64,000 nt of DNA, from assembly GCA_958426775.1 (NCBI GenBank), contig CATZZP010000003.1, forward strand, positions 62,001-126,000. The letters run 5' to 3'. The notes beneath the pieces are model-generated. The model did no database searches. It saw only the letters and a program-made list of their open reading frames with translations, and was not told where the DNA came from. Made by a program: the position numbers and the translations under genes. Of this stretch, positions 7,812 through 15,133 are shown piece after piece. Each line of letters opens with the position of its first letter. Positions within the stretch are counted from its first letter, which is position 1. The stretch comes from an uncultured Bacillota bacterium. Lineage in GTDB: Bacteria > Bacillota > Clostridia > Lachnospirales > CAG-274.

Positions 7812-8562
7812 AATTATTGCATACAGGACAGTCCTTAACCTCTTTAGGCAAGGCTACCTTTCTGAAGGTGCTTGTTAAAGAGTTGTAGGTAAGCAAAGTG
7901 CCTGTCAGCAATTCACCTGTTCCCGAAAGGTATTTTATTGCCTCCATAGCCTGCAAACTGCCTATAACACCCGGTACTGCACCTATTATGCCTGCCTGCT
8001 TACAGGTTTCAACATCTTCAAGGGGCGGCTCTTCTTTAAATATACACCTGTAGCAGGGACCTTTTTTTGGCACATAGGTCATAAGCTGTCCCTCAAAACC
8101 TAAAATGCCTCCGTGGCAGAAGGGCTTTTTATTAAGGACACAGGCATCATTAATAAGGAATTTTGACTTGAAGCTGTCTGTGGCATCAATTATAAAATCA
8201 TAATCACAAATTACAGGGGCTATATTTTCATCAGATAAAAAGCAGTCATAGGTTTTAACCTTTACATTTGGATTTAAGGCATTTATTTTTTCCTTAGCAG
8301 ACATTACTTTTTTTGTGCCTATGCTATCGGTATCATGTATAATCTGCCTTTGGAGATTTGTTAAATCTACTCTGTCACCGTCTGCCATGCCTATTGTACC
8401 CACTCCTGCGGCGGCAAGATACATAGCTATAGGAGAGCCTAAGCCTCCTGCACCTATTATAAGCACACTGCCTTCGATTAACCTTGCCTGCCCCTCTTTG
8501 CCAAAGCCCTTCAGGCTTATATTTCTTGCATATCTTTCAAGCTGTTCCATTGTAAAATCCAT
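7810..8562 (-). CDS. ThiF/MoeB/HesA-family E1-like adenylyltransferase
   Basis: A 250-residue protein of the family that adenylates the C-terminal glycine of a sulfur-carrier protein. It shows the nucleotide-binding GAGGLGSP (near residue 38), DLTNLQRQ, the Asp of IIDATDSF, and two zinc-binding CxxC pairs (CYRC and CPVC at the very end). Length matches stand-alone MoeB/ThiF. The ATG at 8562 is chosen because AGGAG lies about 10 bases upstream; an in-frame ATG 21 bases earlier overlaps that site. No ThiS, MoaD, thiamine or molybdopterin gene is nearby, so the pathway is undetermined. Confidence 0.85.
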   Translation of the reverse strand: MDFTMEQLERYARNISLKGFGKEGQARLIEGSVLIIGAGGLGSPIAMYLAAAGVGTIGMADGDRVDLTNLQRQIIHDTDSIGTKKVMSAKEKINALNPNVKVKTYDCFLSDENIAPVICDYDFIIDATDSFKSKFLINDACVLNKKPFCHGGILGFEGQLMTYVPKKGPCYRCIFKEEPPLEDVETCKQAGIIGAVPGVIGSLQAMEAIKYLSGTGELLTGTLLTYNSLTSTFRKVALPKEVKDCPVCNN

Positions 8563-8651
8563 AATTATTTCATCTCCTGACATACTTATATGCTGTTATT
8601 ATAAATTTTAATGTATAAAAGGTCAATCAAAAATAAGGCTTTGCAGGTTAG

Positions 8652-8680
8652 TTGACACAGACATTTTAAAGGCATATAAT
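8652..8680 (+). promoter_or_regulatory. Sigma-A-type promoter of the diguanylate cyclase gene
   Basis: Consensus-perfect TTGACA and TATAAT separated by 17 bases, followed after 32 bases by the ATG with AAGGGGAG upstream of it. Confidence 0.8.
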
Positions 8681-8712
8681 GAAATTATACTACTAATTAA
8701 GGGGAGTTTGTA

Positions 8713-10135
8713 ATGAAGATAAAATATTTTTTTCATAGAAATACAAGAGTTGCAGTTACCTTTTTGATGACGGTTGCTCTTTTCCTCATTTCGTATATTG
8801 CCTCATATTATATAAGTAAAATTGAGGAGGAAAAATGCTGGGATGAACTTAACAGAGCAGTAAAAATGCTGGACCGTGATATGCAGACCTACATAAGATA
8901 CGACCAAGAGGTTCTTGACAGCATTGCAAGCCTTATTGCCGCACAGGATAAGGTGGAATCTCCTCAGGTACAGCATATTATAGATGAATTTAAGCCTGAA
9001 AATATGATTTACAGAATAGGCATACTTTTGCCGGATAATCGTGTTATGATGCAAAATCAGCCTATACAGGACGCCTCGGGTATACTCAATTATATTGATG
9101 AAGCGGCTAAGGGAAAACATGTTTCAAACAGAAGCGTATCTATTATGGATGAAAATGATTTTGTGCTTAGAAATTTTGTGCCTGTCAGAAAAGACGGCAA
9201 AACCATAGCCATGCTTTTTGGCATTATAGACTTAAAAGAGCTGCCCTACAAAATCAAGAGCAATGCTTATGACGGCAATGCTGCAACCTATGTTATAGAC
9301 AGCAAAACGGGAGAATTTATAGTAGACACATGGCATAAACAATTAAGTGATGCCAAGGCTCTCGGTGACAGACAAACTAAGCAGGGCTATGATATTAATA
9401 AGATGCAGGAGGACCCTTTACGCAAACAGAGCGGGACATTGTGTTTTTGTTTCCAAAACGGTAGGTGAGTATCTGTATTTTTGTTATCAGCCCTCTTCCG
9501 TTAATGATTGGCAGGTGAGTATATCTGTACCCGAAAGCGTAGCCTTTGAAAGCGTTAAAAGAATTGATACTATACTTACAGGCTTCCTTATAGTGGAAAA
9601 CCTTATAATGCTGGGCTATTTTATATACATTCTCTTCAGCACAAGAGGTGAGCTTAAGGAAAAGCAAAGACTTTCGGAAAATGATATTTTAACGGGAGTA
9701 TACAACCGCAACTGCTTTGAGGAGAGATTGCATATGTATCCAAAGCAGTGCAAGGAGAGCTTAAGCTGTATTTATATAGATGTAAACGGCTTGCATGAGG
9801 TTAATAATGAAAAGGGGCATGCAGCGGGAGATGCTATGCTTTGTGCCGTAGCAAATACTGTTAAAAAGCACTTTGGATATGATGACACCTACCGTATAGG
9901 CGGAGATGAATTTGTTGCTTTTGTAAAGGATGATGAAGAGGCAAATATCAGGCAGAAGCTTCAGGAAGCAGATAAAAGCCTTACTGATATGGGTTATCAT
10001 ATTTCTGTAGGCTTATGTACTCATAAGGTACCCGTGAATATTGATAAGCTTATTGTTGAGGCAGAACAGCTTATGTATGAGGCAAAAAGGCTTTATTATG
10101 AAAAGCAGGGTATAGACAGAAGAGGCAGAAGATAA
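8713..10135 (+). pseudogene. Sensor diguanylate cyclase (Cache-like plus GGDEF), broken by one frameshift
   Basis: Two overlapping frames make one protein of about 473 residues. The first (to 9468) has a membrane segment at residues 12-34 and an extracytoplasmic sensor domain. The second continues with the rest of that domain, a second membrane segment (DTILTGFLIVENLIMLGYFI) and a GGDEF domain with DILTGVYNRNCF, DVNGLHEVNNEKGHAAGDAML and the intact active site RIGGDEF. Reading GG instead of GGG at 9433-9435 joins ...RKQSG to HCVFVSKTVGEYLYF without loss, so a single extra G explains the break. All catalytic motifs survive, so this is a very recent inactivation, a phase-variable G tract, or an assembly error. 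If restored it would make c-di-GMP. Confidence 0.85.
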
Positions 10136-10140
10136 AAAAC

Positions 10141-10169
10141 TTGCCAAGTGATTGTTTTTGTGGTATAAT
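10141..10169 (+). promoter_or_regulatory. Sigma-A-type promoter of the MATE exporter gene
   Basis: TTGCCA and TATAAT with a 17-base spacer, 35 bases before the ATG at 10205, which has AAAAGGAG upstream. Confidence 0.7.
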
Positions 10170-10204
10170 ATTCCTTACGCAATTTTATAAAAAGGAGTGT
10201 TTTA

Positions 10205-11572
10205 ATGAGCCGTAAAAATGAAATAGATATGCTCCATGGTTCTATAGCGGATAAAATTTTACTATTTGCTCTGCCATTGGCGGCAAGCAGTGTTTTGCAA
10301 CAGCTTTTTAATTCGGCTGATGTAGCTGTAGTAGGTCGATTTTCGGGCAGTGATGCTTTAGCGGCGGTAGGCAGTACAGGTCCTGTAATAGGCTTGCTTG
10401 TAAACCTTTTTGTAGGTCTTTCTATAGGTGCAAATGTTACTGCGGCAAAGTATTTAGGTCAGGAAAATAATGAGGGAGTACAACGGACGGTGCATACCTC
10501 GGTGCTTTTAGCCCTTATAAGCGGCATTATACTGTTGATTGTGGGACAAATTGCGGTAAGACCTATACTTGTAGTTATGTCAACCCCTGAAGACGTATTG
10601 CCTCTTTCTATGAAATATATGCGTATTTATTTTTTGGGTATGCCGTTTATTATGCTTTATAATTTTGGTTCTGCCCTTTTAAGAAGTATAGGAGATACAA
10701 AACGTCCTCTTGCTGCACTTACAATAGCAGGTGTTATAAATGTTATACTTAATCTCGTTTTTGTAGTGGGTTTTGGCATGAGTGTTGACGGTGTTGCTAT
10801 TGCAACGGTTTGCTCAAATATAGTCAGCTCAGGGCTTGTAACTTTTTTCCTGTGCAGGGAAAAGAGTGCGGTTCATCTTAACCTGAAAGAGCTTAAAATA
10901 CATAAAAGAGTACTAAAGGAGGTTGCCGGTATAGGTATACCTGCAGGGGTACAGGGTATAGTGTTCTCTGTATCTAACATATGTATACAAGGCACACTTA
11001 ATACCTTTGGCTCTGTTGTTATGGCAGGCAGCTCTGCAGCACTTAATTTTGAGTATTATACTTTCTTTGTTATAAGTGCTTTCGGTCAGACCTGTACTAC
11101 CTTTGTAAGCCAGAATATGGGTGCAGGTAACTTAAGACGATGTAAATCCGTTGTTGTACGTGCAGCAGCTATGGCGGTTGCAGGGGTTGCGGTAATGTCA
11201 GCAGTCTTTATTATATTTGATAAAGAGTTTCTTTCAATCTTTACAACGGAGCCTGAGGTTATGCAGTACGGTATAATACGTATGCACGCTATTTTAGGCT
11301 TCCAGGTGTTTAATGTTATGATTGAGGTGTTTTCAGGTGCCTTAAGGGGTATGGGTCACTCAACAATACCTGCAGGCATAGCAATTTTAGGTGTCTGCGG
11401 TGTAAGGCTTCTATATGTATTTCTTATTTTTGATTATTTAGGCACTCTTGAAAGTCTTTTTGCAATTTACCCTATAAGCTGGGGTATTGCGGCAACGGCT
11501 ATAATTACAGCTTTTATTATAACCTACCGAAAAAAGAGAAAAGAGGAGCTTCAGACAGCACAGGCTGTTTAA
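10205..11572 (+). CDS. MATE-family multidrug/organic cation efflux transporter
   Basis: A 455-residue integral membrane protein with about twelve hydrophobic segments, the length of the MATE family. The N-terminal ILLFALPLAASSVLQQLFNS, ADVAVVGRF and the mid-protein GSALLRSIGDTKRPL with its second-half equivalent GALRGMGHSTIPAG are typical of MATE exporters, which use a proton or sodium gradient. The two halves show the expected internal duplication. It has its own promoter and terminator, so it is monocistronic. Substrate unknown; an isoprenoid or peptide flippase role cannot be excluded. Confidence 0.92.
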   Translation: MSRKNEIDMLHGSIADKILLFALPLAASSVLQQLFNSADVAVVGRFSGSDALAAVGSTGPVIGLLVNLFVGLSIGANVTAAKYLGQENNEGVQRTVHTSVLLALISGIILLIVGQIAVRPILVVMSTPEDVLPLSMKYMRIYFLGMPFIMLYNFGSALLRSIGDTKRPLAALTIAGVINVILNLVFVVGFGMSVDGVAIATVCSNIVSSGLVTFFLCREKSAVHLNLKELKIHKRVLKEVAGIGIPAGVQGIVFSVSNICIQGTLNTFGSVVMAGSSAALNFEYYTFFVISAFGQTCTTFVSQNMGAGNLRRCKSVVVRAAAMAVAGVAVMSAVFIIFDKEFLSIFTTEPEVMQYGIIRMHAILGFQVFNVMIEVFSGALRGMGHSTIPAGIAILGVCGVRLLYVFLIFDYLGTLESLFAIYPISWGIAATAIITAFIITYRKKRKEELQTAQAV

Positions 11573-11595
11573 TTGTATAAAGTTAAAAATTTTAC

Positions 11596-11636
11596 AAAAA
11601 AGTCGGCTTTTTAATTAAAAAAACCGACTTTTTTTG
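11596..11636 (+). terminator. Rho-independent terminator after the MATE gene
   Basis: AAAAAAGTCGG pairs with CCGACTTTTTTT; the intervening A/T-rich segment (CTTTTTAATTAAAAAAA) can pair on itself and extend the stem. It ends in seven T. Confidence 0.85.
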
Positions 11637-11674
11637 TTTAAATATACAAATATAAAAAAATCCTATAAGGGGTA

Positions 11675-11703
11675 TTGCTTTTTGGTTATAAGTATGTTAA
11701 TAT
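11675..11703 (+). promoter_or_regulatory. Candidate promoter of the RNA at 11.7-11.9 kb
   Basis: TTGCTT and TAATAT with a 17-base spacer. Its -10 box and start point are covered by the perfect palindrome at 11692-11713. Confidence 0.4.
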
Positions 11704-11713
11704 ATTAACATAC
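11692..11713. promoter_or_regulatory. Perfect 22-bp palindrome, candidate operator
   Basis: GTATGTTAATA followed immediately by its exact reverse complement. It is nested in a wider interrupted inverted repeat: ATAAGTAT (11688-11695) matches ATACTTAT (11730-11737), and ATTGCTTT upstream matches AAAGCAAT downstream. It could be a repressor site or the base of a large RNA/DNA stem; no regulator gene is adjacent. Confidence 0.5.
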
Positions 11714-11938
11714 AAGAAAGTAATACTTATCTTGTAAAGCAATAGTATCTTTATTGGGGGATAAACGTATTATTAGCTGAGGCAGCCCTTAGGCTGTCGG
11801 ACTTGACCGATACCACAGACCTTGGGAACTACCCTATCGGTTATGTGGGTTGGGAGTAGAAGTATCGATAAGTCAGATATTTTTCTCTTTTTCTAAAGGA
11901 ACGTGCCGCCTGAGGTCTTAAGGGCGGCACGTTCCTTT
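11710..11938 (+). ncRNA. Unidentified structured non-coding RNA candidate upstream of cdaA
   Basis: No open frame of note covers this stretch, yet it is rich in consistent stems and ends in a strong terminator. Visible pairings: ACAAGA-AAGT/ACTT-TCTTGT (about 11712-11735); GGCAGCC-CTTA-GGCTGTC (about 11781-11798); GACTT near 11801 with AAGTC near 11870; CGATAC with GTATCG, which competes with ACCGATA/TATCGGT, so two mutually exclusive folds are possible. I compared it by memory with T-box, TPP, SAM, lysine, cobalamin, purine, glycine, c-di-GMP, SRP and tmRNA signatures and saw none. 6S RNA or the raiA-motif RNA remain possible. It could be a separate RNA gene or a leader; cdaA has its own promoter further down. 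Confidence 0.5.
11895..11938 (+). terminator. Strong terminator hairpin of the RNA candidate
   Basis: Perfect 16-bp stem (AAAGGAACGTGCCGCC with GGCGGCACGTTCCTTT) around a 12-base loop. Only a short T tract closes the stem, but its length and GC core make termination likely. It insulates cdaA from upstream transcription. Confidence 0.8.
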
Positions 11939-11987
11939 GTGTCTGAAAAAAAGCCGATAAATGTAATAAAAAAATTATATACCAAGG

Positions 11988-12016
11988 TTGAGAATATAAT
12001 AATTTTGTGTTATACT
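11988..12016 (+). promoter_or_regulatory. Sigma-A-type promoter of cdaA-cdaR
   Basis: TTGAGA and TATACT with a 17-base spacer, ending 40 bases before the cdaA ATG. Confidence 0.65.
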
Positions 12017-12056
12017 AAATATGTATATTATTTAGAAAGGCGAGGAGTGGTAGCTA

Positions 12057-12920
12057 ATGACACCCTTTGAGCAATTAATCGACAGTTGGAATTTGTCAAC
12101 TCTCAGCATACCGTCACTTAGGATTAGTGATGTGATTGATATTTGCCTTGTAGCTGTGCTGACCTACATAATTGTGCAGTGGATTAAGCAGACACGTGCA
12201 TGGTCCCTGTTCCGTGGTCTGGTGATTATCGCCATAGCAAGCTTCCTGGCATATAAGTTTCATTTTTATACAATTACCTTTATTATTGAAAAAACTTTTT
12301 CAGTGGGCGTTATTGCCCTTGTTGTTATCTTTCAGCCTGAGCTTAGAAAGGCTCTTGAGGAGCTTGGTACAGGCAGCCTTGCGGTAAGCCTTACAGGTGC
12401 CTTTAAGTCATCGGGAGATGCTAAGCTTTCCTTAGCCTCTGTTGAAGAGATTGCAAATGCCTGTGTGCGTATGTCCGATGCAAGGACGGGTGCCCTTATT
12501 GTAATTGAAAATAATGTTCCTACGGGGGAGTTTACCCAAAAAAGCGGTACGGTTCTTGACAGTACCATTACAGAAAAGCTTTTAATAAATATTTTTTGGA
12601 AAAATACTCCGCTCCACGACGGTGCCGTTGTTATAAGAAATGACAAGGTTGCAGCAGCTGCCTGTGTTTTGCCCACTACCGACAAGCCTATAGGCGGAGA
12701 GCTTGGTACAAGGCACAGGGCGGCAGTAGGTGCAAGTGAGGTTACAGATGCAATAGTGGTTGTTGTATCTGAAGAAACGGGAGCAATATCTGTTGCCAGA
12801 GGCGGCAGACTGCAGAGAAATCTTTCTCTTAATGAGCTTAAAAGCATATTAAATGAGCTTACGGATAATCCTGTATCAATAGGGGAACGTATCAAAGGGA
12901 AGGGGCGTAAAAAGGAATGA
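12057..12920 (+). CDS. cdaA: Membrane-bound diadenylate cyclase CdaA
   Basis: A 287-residue enzyme condensing two ATP into c-di-AMP, the essential osmolyte and wall-stress messenger of Firmicutes. It shows three N-terminal membrane segments (about 22-95) and the DAC domain with the catalytic DGA (187-189, in LHDGAVVI) and GTRHRAA (217-223). Length and order fit CdaA rather than DisA. GCGAGGAG precedes the ATG. The stop overlaps the start of cdaR by 4 bases, the conserved pairing with its membrane partner. The usual third gene, glmM, is not in this position. Confidence 0.95.
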   Translation: MTPFEQLIDSWNLSTLSIPSLRISDVIDICLVAVLTYIIVQWIKQTRAWSLFRGLVIIAIASFLAYKFHFYTITFIIEKTFSVGVIALVVIFQPELRKALEELGTGSLAVSLTGAFKSSGDAKLSLASVEEIANACVRMSDARTGALIVIENNVPTGEFTQKSGTVLDSTITEKLLINIFWKNTPLHDGAVVIRNDKVAAAACVLPTTDKPIGGELGTRHRAAVGASEVTDAIVVVVSEETGAISVARGGRLQRNLSLNELKSILNELTDNPVSIGERIKGKGRKKE

Positions 12921-14326
12921 AAAAAATACTTGATATGATAAAGGGGTTTTTTGCAAAGGATTTATTGCTTAAAATATTATCGCTGTTAATTGCAATAGTT
13001 CTTTGGTTTGTGGTGATGAATACTCTTAACCCTACAGAAACAAAAGCATTTACAACTAATTTAACATTTATTAATGAGGCAACTTTAACAGAGGGAGAAG
13101 AAGCTCTTACCATAATAAATAAGGCGGATATTGAAAATACTAAGGTTACTGTTAAGGTTAAAGGTACAAGACCTGCGTTGGATGAGCTTAGCGAGCCTAA
13201 CAACAGAGCTCAGATAAGTGCTTATATTGACCTTAAGCAGCTTAACAGCCTTACCTTAGCCGATAGTGATGATTCCCAGAAGGTAATGCTTACGGTTACA
13301 CCGAAGCTGCCTAATAATATTTACGCTTATTCCTATGAGATAGTAAGCTATACACCTAACATAATTGAGGTTGAAATAGATAAGCTTAAAAGTGAAACAA
13401 TGAGGCTGCAGATTGACGTGAGCGGTCAGCTTAAATCAGGCTATAACGCAAATGAGCCTGTTTGCGAAACCGATACTGTTAAGGTAACAGGTCCGCAGAG
13501 TATGTTTAAGAATGTGTCTGCCGTAAGGGCAAGTGTGGATATAACAGGCAAGACAAGTGATGTAAATGTAAGTGTTGCCCCTGCCGTATATGACACTGAA
13601 GGAAATCTTTTAGAGCTTTTTAAGATAGAGCCTGCAATAATAGATATAACAATAGATATTAACAGACAGTGGCAGATACCTGTTAATGAGCCTGAGGTAA
13701 TAGGCGAGCTTAATGAAAATCTTGTTCTTGAAAGCATTACCTTTGAGCCGAAGAATGTTGAGGTAGAGGGTACTATTGAGGATATAAACAAGGTATCCAA
13801 TATAGAGTTACCTGTTATTGATTTAGGAGTAATTCAGCATACAGAAACCTTCAGCTACGATATAAGACCAAGCCTTAAGGATACAGACCTAAAGCTTAAG
13901 GAGGGTACACCTAACGAGATTAAGGTAACTGTTACGGTAAAGGCCAAAGCCTCAAGGGATATTACAATTACCCAGGAAGACTTTACGGTTAATAATCTTA
14001 ACAGTGAATATGTAGCCGATATTGAGGACGTTAATTTAACCGTTTACGGTGCACAGGAGATTATAGATACGGTTACCGCAAAACAGCTTATGCCTACCGT
14101 TGATTTAACCAACAAGAGTATGGGCTGGAATAATTTAATCTTTAGTGTTACCTTGCCTGAGGGTGTTGAAATTCGTACAGAACCAAGGGTAACTGTTGTT
14201 TTAAGAAATAGGGAAGAGGAAAGCGAAACAGAAAGTGAAACTCAAACACAGGAGCCTGTAACTGAAGAGGAAACTGTTGAGCAAATGTCGGAGGAAGAGT
14301 CCGTAACGGAAGAAAATGTACAATAA
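12917..14326 (+). CDS. cdaR: CdaA regulator CdaR (YbbR-domain protein)
   Basis: A 469-residue protein with one N-terminal membrane anchor (LLLKILSLLIAIVLWFVVMN, about 14-35) and an extracytoplasmic region built of about four YbbR repeats, each with a VKVTGP/VEVEGT-like beta segment. It is known to bind and modulate CdaA. The C-terminus is an acidic low-complexity tail rich in Glu and Thr after residue 430. Overlapping ATGA with cdaA implies translational coupling. Confidence 0.92.
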   Translation: MKKILDMIKGFFAKDLLLKILSLLIAIVLWFVVMNTLNPTETKAFTTNLTFINEATLTEGEEALTIINKADIENTKVTVKVKGTRPALDELSEPNNRAQISAYIDLKQLNSLTLADSDDSQKVMLTVTPKLPNNIYAYSYEIVSYTPNIIEVEIDKLKSETMRLQIDVSGQLKSGYNANEPVCETDTVKVTGPQSMFKNVSAVRASVDITGKTSDVNVSVAPAVYDTEGNLLELFKIEPAIIDITIDINRQWQIPVNEPEVIGELNENLVLESITFEPKNVEVEGTIEDINKVSNIELPVIDLGVIQHTETFSYDIRPSLKDTDLKLKEGTPNEIKVTVTVKAKASRDITITQEDFTVNNLNSEYVADIEDVNLTVYGAQEIIDTVTAKQLMPTVDLTNKSMGWNNLIFSVTLPEGVEIRTEPRVTVVLRNREEESETESETQTQEPVTEEETVEQMSEEESVTEENVQ

Positions 14327-14334
14327 ATAAGTAA

Positions 14335-14359
14335 GGGGAGCTTATGCTCCCCATTTTAT
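14335..14359 (+). terminator. Weak terminator or attenuator after cdaR
   Basis: GGGGAGC-TTAT-GCTCCCC, a 7-bp GC-rich stem followed by ATTTTATT. The tract is interrupted, so read-through into the next gene, 22 bases on, is plausible. Confidence 0.6.
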
Positions 14360-14374
14360 TCGGAGGAATGAAAA

Positions 14375-15103
14375 ATGTATCAGAAGTTTAAGTTTGATTT
14401 ACACACCCATACAGTGGCAAGCGGTCATGCCTACAGCACCGTTACCGAAAATGCATCTTATGCTGAACAAAAGGGTCTGGAGCTTTTAGGCATATCCGAC
14501 CATGCACCTAAGATGCCGGGAGGTACTCATTTCTTTTATTTTCTTAATTTCAAGGCAATACCCGATTATCTTTGTAATATACGTATTTTAAAGGGTGTGG
14601 AGCTTAATATTTTAGATATTAACGGCAAGGTGGATTTACAGAATAATATTTTAAAACGTCTGGATTATGCTATTGCAAGCCTCCACATACCATGTATTGA
14701 GCCTATGGAGCTTGAGGAAAATACCCAGGCTGTAATAAATACAATTAAAAAGCCCTATATTAATATTATAGGTCATCTGTGTGACCCTCGTTACCCTATT
14801 GATATAAGGGCTGTTGTTACAGCCGCAAGGGACAACAATACTCTCCTTGAAATAAATAATTCCTCCTTAGACCCAAGAAGCAGCAGGGCGGGAGGCGACA
14901 GAGAGGTTGCAGAGCTTATAAAAGAGTGTAAAAGGCAGGGCTTGCCTGTTATTTTAGGCAGTGATGCACATTTTCATATGGATATAGGAAACTTTAATAA
15001 TATTATACCTATGCTTGAGGAAATTAATATGCCTGATGAACTTATAATTAACACAAGCACGGAAAGTCTTTTTAATTTTTTAAGCTTAAAAAGCAGACAA
15101 TAG
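14375..15103 (+). CDS. PHP-domain phosphatase/phosphoesterase (YcdX-like)
   Basis: A 242-residue PHP-superfamily metal-dependent hydrolase. The N-terminal DLHTHTVASGHAYST, the ISDHAPKMPGG segment, IASLH, IIGHLCDPR and C-terminal GSDAHFHMDIGN give the His/Asp ligands expected for a trinuclear metal site. The layout matches the YcdX family (phosphatases), not histidinol phosphatase proper, and no histidine genes are near. Translation starts at ATG after CGGAGG. It follows cdaR by 48 bases with a weak terminator between. Natural substrate unknown. Confidence 0.85.
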   Translation: MYQKFKFDLHTHTVASGHAYSTVTENASYAEQKGLELLGISDHAPKMPGGTHFFYFLNFKAIPDYLCNIRILKGVELNILDINGKVDLQNNILKRLDYAIASLHIPCIEPMELEENTQAVINTIKKPYINIIGHLCDPRYPIDIRAVVTAARDNNTLLEINNSSLDPRSSRAGGDREVAELIKECKRQGLPVILGSDAHFHMDIGNFNNIIPMLEEINMPDELIINTSTESLFNFLSLKSRQ

Positions 15104-15133
15104 GGAATAATCAATAAAAAAGGAGGCTTTAAG

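Noticed and set aside
11740..11940. T-box or other known riboswitch in front of cdaA
   Set aside because: No T-box antiterminator (GGTGGNACCGCG-like) and no conserved core of TPP, SAM, lysine, purine, cobalamin, glycine or c-di-GMP classes; cdaA has its own promoter after the terminator.
12332..12895. 187-codon open frame on the minus strand opposite cdaA
   Set aside because: It is the antisense shadow of the DAC domain, lacks a ribosome site and has a composition (Ser/Pro/Thr-rich) typical of reversed codons.
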